64,000 bases of DNA from Pseudomonadota bacterium (GTDB lineage Bacteria > Pseudomonadota > Gammaproteobacteria > Burkholderiales > Burkholderiaceae_C), in NCBI GenBank assembly GCA_963205115.1, contig CAUJHV010000064.1:62001-126000 (forward strand). Direction: 5' to 3'. Shown here one piece after another: positions 61,714-64,000 of the stretch. Each line of letters opens with the position of its first letter. Position 1 is the stretch's first letter. Below the pieces are notes generated by a model. It was not told where the DNA came from and did no database searches. It saw nothing but the letters and a program-made list of their open reading frames with translations. Both the position numbers and the translations under genes were made by a program.

Positions 61714-62637
61714 ATGGCTGACGGCTCAGCAGCGCGAACCGGCTTTCCGCCGGCCGCGCTGATGCTGCTGGCCAGCCTGCTGTTTGCGCTGATGGGCGCG
61801 GCGGTCAAGTACGCCTCCACGCAGTACCACGCTGCCGAGATCGTCATGTACCGCGGCCTGGTGGGCATGGCGATCATTGCGTTGTTGTCGCGCGTGCGCG
61901 GCATCCCCCTGCGCACACCCGTGGCGGCCATGCACCTGCGGCGCAGCGCCGTTGGCGTCGCGGCGCTGGGCCTGTGGTTCTATTCGATCGGTGGGCTCCC
62001 GCTGGGCACGGCCGTCACCTTGAACTACATGTCATCCGTCTGGATGGCGCTGTTTCTCGTGGGCGGCGCCTGGATGACCGGCCAGATGCGCGACGGCATC
62101 GACGGGCGGCTGATCGCCACGGTGTGCGCGGGATTTGCCGGCGTGGCGCTGGTGCTGCGCCCGACGCTCGGCGAAGAACATCTCTGGCACGGCCTGTGCG
62201 GATTGATGTCGGGCGTGCTGGCTGCGCTGGCCTACTTCCAGGTGACGGCACTGGGTCGCCGCGGTGAACCCGAGTCGCGCGTGGTCTTCTATTTCTCGAT
62301 GGGCGGCGTGGCCGGTGGCGCGGTTGTCAGCACGCTGTTCACGGGCTTCCAGGCGCACGACCTGCGCGGCGCCGGGCTGCTGCTGCTGATCGGCATCCTG
62401 GCCACCTTTGCGCAGCTGTGCATGACACGCGCCTATGCCATCGGGCAGGTACTGTCGAACGCCGCGCTGCAGTACCTGGGCGTGGCCTTCTCCTTCCTGC
62501 TGGGCGTGTGGCTGTTCGACGACCGCGTCACCTGGTCGGCCCTGGCCGGCATGGCGCTGATCGCCGGCGCGGGCATTGCCGCCACGGCGCTGCGCAGCCG
62601 ACAAGGCGCACCGGCCGACACCCCCACCGAAACCTGA
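61714..62637 (+). CDS. EamA/DMT-family transporter
   Basis: 307 aa with about ten helices in two repeated halves. The first contains ALMLLASLLFALMGAAVKYAS and VMYRGLVGMAIIALLS, the second LMSGVLAALAYFQVTALGRRGEPESRVVFYFS. The C-terminal helix pair includes LQYLGVAFSFLLGVWLFDD and GMALIAGAGIAATAL. The start ATG 61714 gives the normal length; a TTG at 61633 overlaps the Rieske stop and would add a Pro/Ala leader. The solute cannot be read from sequence. Confidence 0.88.
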   Translation: MADGSAARTGFPPAALMLLASLLFALMGAAVKYASTQYHAAEIVMYRGLVGMAIIALLSRVRGIPLRTPVAAMHLRRSAVGVAALGLWFYSIGGLPLGTAVTLNYMSSVWMALFLVGGAWMTGQMRDGIDGRLIATVCAGFAGVALVLRPTLGEEHLWHGLCGLMSGVLAALAYFQVTALGRRGEPESRVVFYFSMGGVAGGAVVSTLFTGFQAHDLRGAGLLLLIGILATFAQLCMTRAYAIGQVLSNAALQYLGVAFSFLLGVWLFDDRVTWSALAGMALIAGAGIAATALRSRQGAPADTPTET

Positions 62638-62680
62638 ACCCCGTCCGCGCACACCGTCGGCGCGGCGATCCGGAGTTGCC

Positions 62681-63547
62681 ATGCACAAGACCCTCATCGA
62701 TGCCCCGACCCTGAAATCGCTGCTGGCCGACGCCACGCCGGTCGTGCTTCTGGACTGCCGATTCGACCTCGTCGATGCCGACGCCGGCGAGCGCGCCTTC
62801 GCGCAGGGCCATCTGCCCGGCGCCCGCTACGCGCACATGGACCGCGACCTCGCGGGCCCGAAGGACCCCGCCGGTCCGCGCGCGGCCAGCTACACGGGCC
62901 GTCACCCGCTGCCCACGCCCGAGGCCTTCGCGCGCACGGTCGGCGACTGGGGCATCCGGCCCGGCGTGCAGGTCGTGGCCTACGACGCGCATGGCGGCAC
63001 CTATGCGGTCAGGGCGTGGTGGATGCTGCGCTGGCTCGGCCATGCCGCGGTTGCGGTCCTGGATGGCGGGATGGACGCCTGGTCGGCCGCCGGCGGCACC
63101 CTGCAGCCCGGCGCGCCCGCGGCGGTGGCTGAGGCGAGCCCGTACCCACTGCCTGCGAAGGCGGCCATGCCCTCCATCGATGCCGCGACGCTGGAGCAGT
63201 GCCTGGGCCGCGTGCGCGTGATCGATGCCCGCACCGCGCAACGCTGGCGCGGGGAGGCCGAAACCCTGGACCCCGTGGCGGGCCACATCCCCGGCAGCAC
63301 GCCACGCTTCTTCCGCGACAACCTGGATGCCGACGGTCGCTTCAAGTCGCCTGCGCAGCTGCGCGCCGATTTTGCGGCCCTGGGCGTGAGCTCGGGTGAA
63401 GGCATCGTCCACCAGTGCGGTTCGGGCGTCACGGCCTGCCACAACCTGCTGGCCATGGAACTGGCCGGCATGCCCGGGAGTTCGCTGTATCCGGGCTCGT
63501 GGAGCGAGTGGTGCGCCGATACGCGCCGCCCGGTGGCGCGCGGCTGA
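62681..63547 (+). CDS. sseA: Sulfurtransferase, 3-mercaptopyruvate type
   Basis: 288 aa with two rhodanese domains. The C-terminal active loop is HQCGSGVTACHN; the CGSGVTA loop is that of mercaptopyruvate sulfurtransferases, whereas thiosulfate sulfurtransferases read CRKGVTA. Other marks: LLDCRFDLVDADAG, GHLPGARYAHMDRDLAG and YDAHGGTYAVRAWWMLRWLGH. ATG 62681 chosen with AGTTGCC before it. Transfers sulfane sulfur to cyanide or thiophilic acceptors in the cytoplasm. Confidence 0.92.
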   Translation: MHKTLIDAPTLKSLLADATPVVLLDCRFDLVDADAGERAFAQGHLPGARYAHMDRDLAGPKDPAGPRAASYTGRHPLPTPEAFARTVGDWGIRPGVQVVAYDAHGGTYAVRAWWMLRWLGHAAVAVLDGGMDAWSAAGGTLQPGAPAAVAEASPYPLPAKAAMPSIDAATLEQCLGRVRVIDARTAQRWRGEAETLDPVAGHIPGSTPRFFRDNLDADGRFKSPAQLRADFAALGVSSGEGIVHQCGSGVTACHNLLAMELAGMPGSSLYPGSWSEWCADTRRPVARG

Positions 63548-63661
63548 TCGAGGCCGCGCACCAGCGGGCTTGATTCGAGTCAAGGGGCGTCGCGACTCGC
63601 TCGCCAAAGCCGCGCCATGGGTGCAGACTCTGCAGTGTCAGGACACTTCCAAGGAGCGCAC

Positions 63662-64000
63662 ATGTACCGCAACATCCTCGTGCCGACCGACGGCTCGGAC
63701 ATCTCGCTCAAGGCGGTCCGCACCGCCTGTGCCATGGCAAAGCTGGCCGGTGGCAGCGTGGTCACGGTCAGCGTGAAGGTGCCGTATCCGTACAGCGCCA
63801 TTTCCGAGATGCAGCCCGTGCCGCCGCAGGAGTTCTACGACGCCCAGGAGCGTGTGACCACCGAGTGGGTCAACGGCGCTCAGGCCATCGCGCGTGAAGT
63901 CGACGTGCCCTGCAAGGGCTTCACGATGGAAGCCGTGCATCCCTGGGAAGCGATCATCGAGCAGGCCAAGTCGCAGAACTGCGACCTCATCGTGATGGCG
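63662..64000 (+). CDS. Universal stress protein, UspA family (cut by the window's right edge)
   Basis: 113 codons are present and the frame continues beyond base 64000. The start MYRNILVPTDGSDISLKAVRTACAMAKLAGG is diagnostic: ILVPTDGS is the ATP-binding strand-loop. The later CDLIVMA begins the motif that continues with GxHGxxG in the family. An AAGGAG ribosome site precedes the ATG. Confidence 0.93.
   Translation, partial: MYRNILVPTDGSDISLKAVRTACAMAKLAGGSVVTVSVKVPYPYSAISEMQPVPPQEFYDAQERVTTEWVNGAQAIAREVDVPCKGFTMEAVHPWEAIIEQAKSQNCDLIVMA

Noticed and set aside
1..64000. CRISPR arrays, tRNA or rRNA genes, insertion sequences, prophage or integrase genes
   Set aside because: None was seen on either strand; no regular direct repeats with spacers, no tRNA-like T-arm sequences and no transposase or integrase motifs.

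Overview
The window is high-GC DNA of a betaproteobacterium, most likely order Burkholderiales (Comamonadaceae or Sphaerotilaceae-like). The grounds are uniform GC-rich codon use, the order glyA-nrdR-minor pilins-ribD-ribB-ribH-nusB, the ybgC-tolQRA block, and FolE2, Dxs/IspA and HppD proteins of proteobacterial type. No tRNA, rRNA, CRISPR array, insertion sequence or phage gene was seen. The window looks like ordinary chromosome carrying several accessory cassettes.

Layout. 1-13.1 kb (+): glyA and nrdR; six overlapping type IV pilus minor-pilin genes (two FimT/GspH proteins, a PilE-like pilin, PilW, a long PilX and PilV); riboflavin genes ribD, ribB with a degenerate RibA half, and ribH; nusB; an aminotransferase; and a membrane-anchored kinase-like protein whose DFG motif reads NFG. 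13.2-15.7 kb (+): ybgC-tolQ-tolR-tolA, without tolB or pal. 15.7-17.5 kb: pcp (-) and a secreted FimV-N-like protein (+). 17.5-29.2 kb (-): an eight-gene Wzx/Wzy-type exopolysaccharide operon with two fused glycosyltransferases, a BY-kinase-like protein lacking its Walker A lysine, and a Tat-exported GH5 glycosidase. 29.3-36.8 kb: a 5-oxoprolinase/hydantoinase gene broken by an in-frame amber codon and a racemase (-), divergent from a complete TRAP transporter dctPQM (+). 37.0-39.8 kb (+): an orphan PilB/GspE-type ATPase with an MshEN-like (c-di-GMP) domain.

39.8-48.4 kb: a tungsten aldehyde oxidoreductase operon on the minus strand (four-cluster ferredoxin, W subunit, FAD subunit, MoaD-like protein, small protein). 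Opposite it, on the plus strand, is a MoxR ATPase/VWA pair of RavA-ViaA type plus a DUF364 putative metal-chelation protein. I read these together as an enzyme and a candidate dedicated metallocofactor-insertion system; this is the most interesting part of the window. 48.9-52.8 kb (+): a nucleotide-sugar cassette (rfbF, SDR epimerase, RmlC-like epimerase, SAF-domain oxidoreductase) lacking an obvious CDP-glucose 4,6-dehydratase.

52.9-64 kb: an Lrp-type regulator divergent from hppD, with nested inverted repeats between them; a small membrane protein; an EgtB-like protein that has lost its iron-binding histidines and overlaps folE2; the isoprenoid operon xseB-ispA-dxs; then, on the plus strand, a Rieske oxygenase, an EamA transporter, a mercaptopyruvate-type sulfurtransferase and a universal stress protein cut by the right edge. 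Functional calls come from reading motifs by eye; no database search was run.
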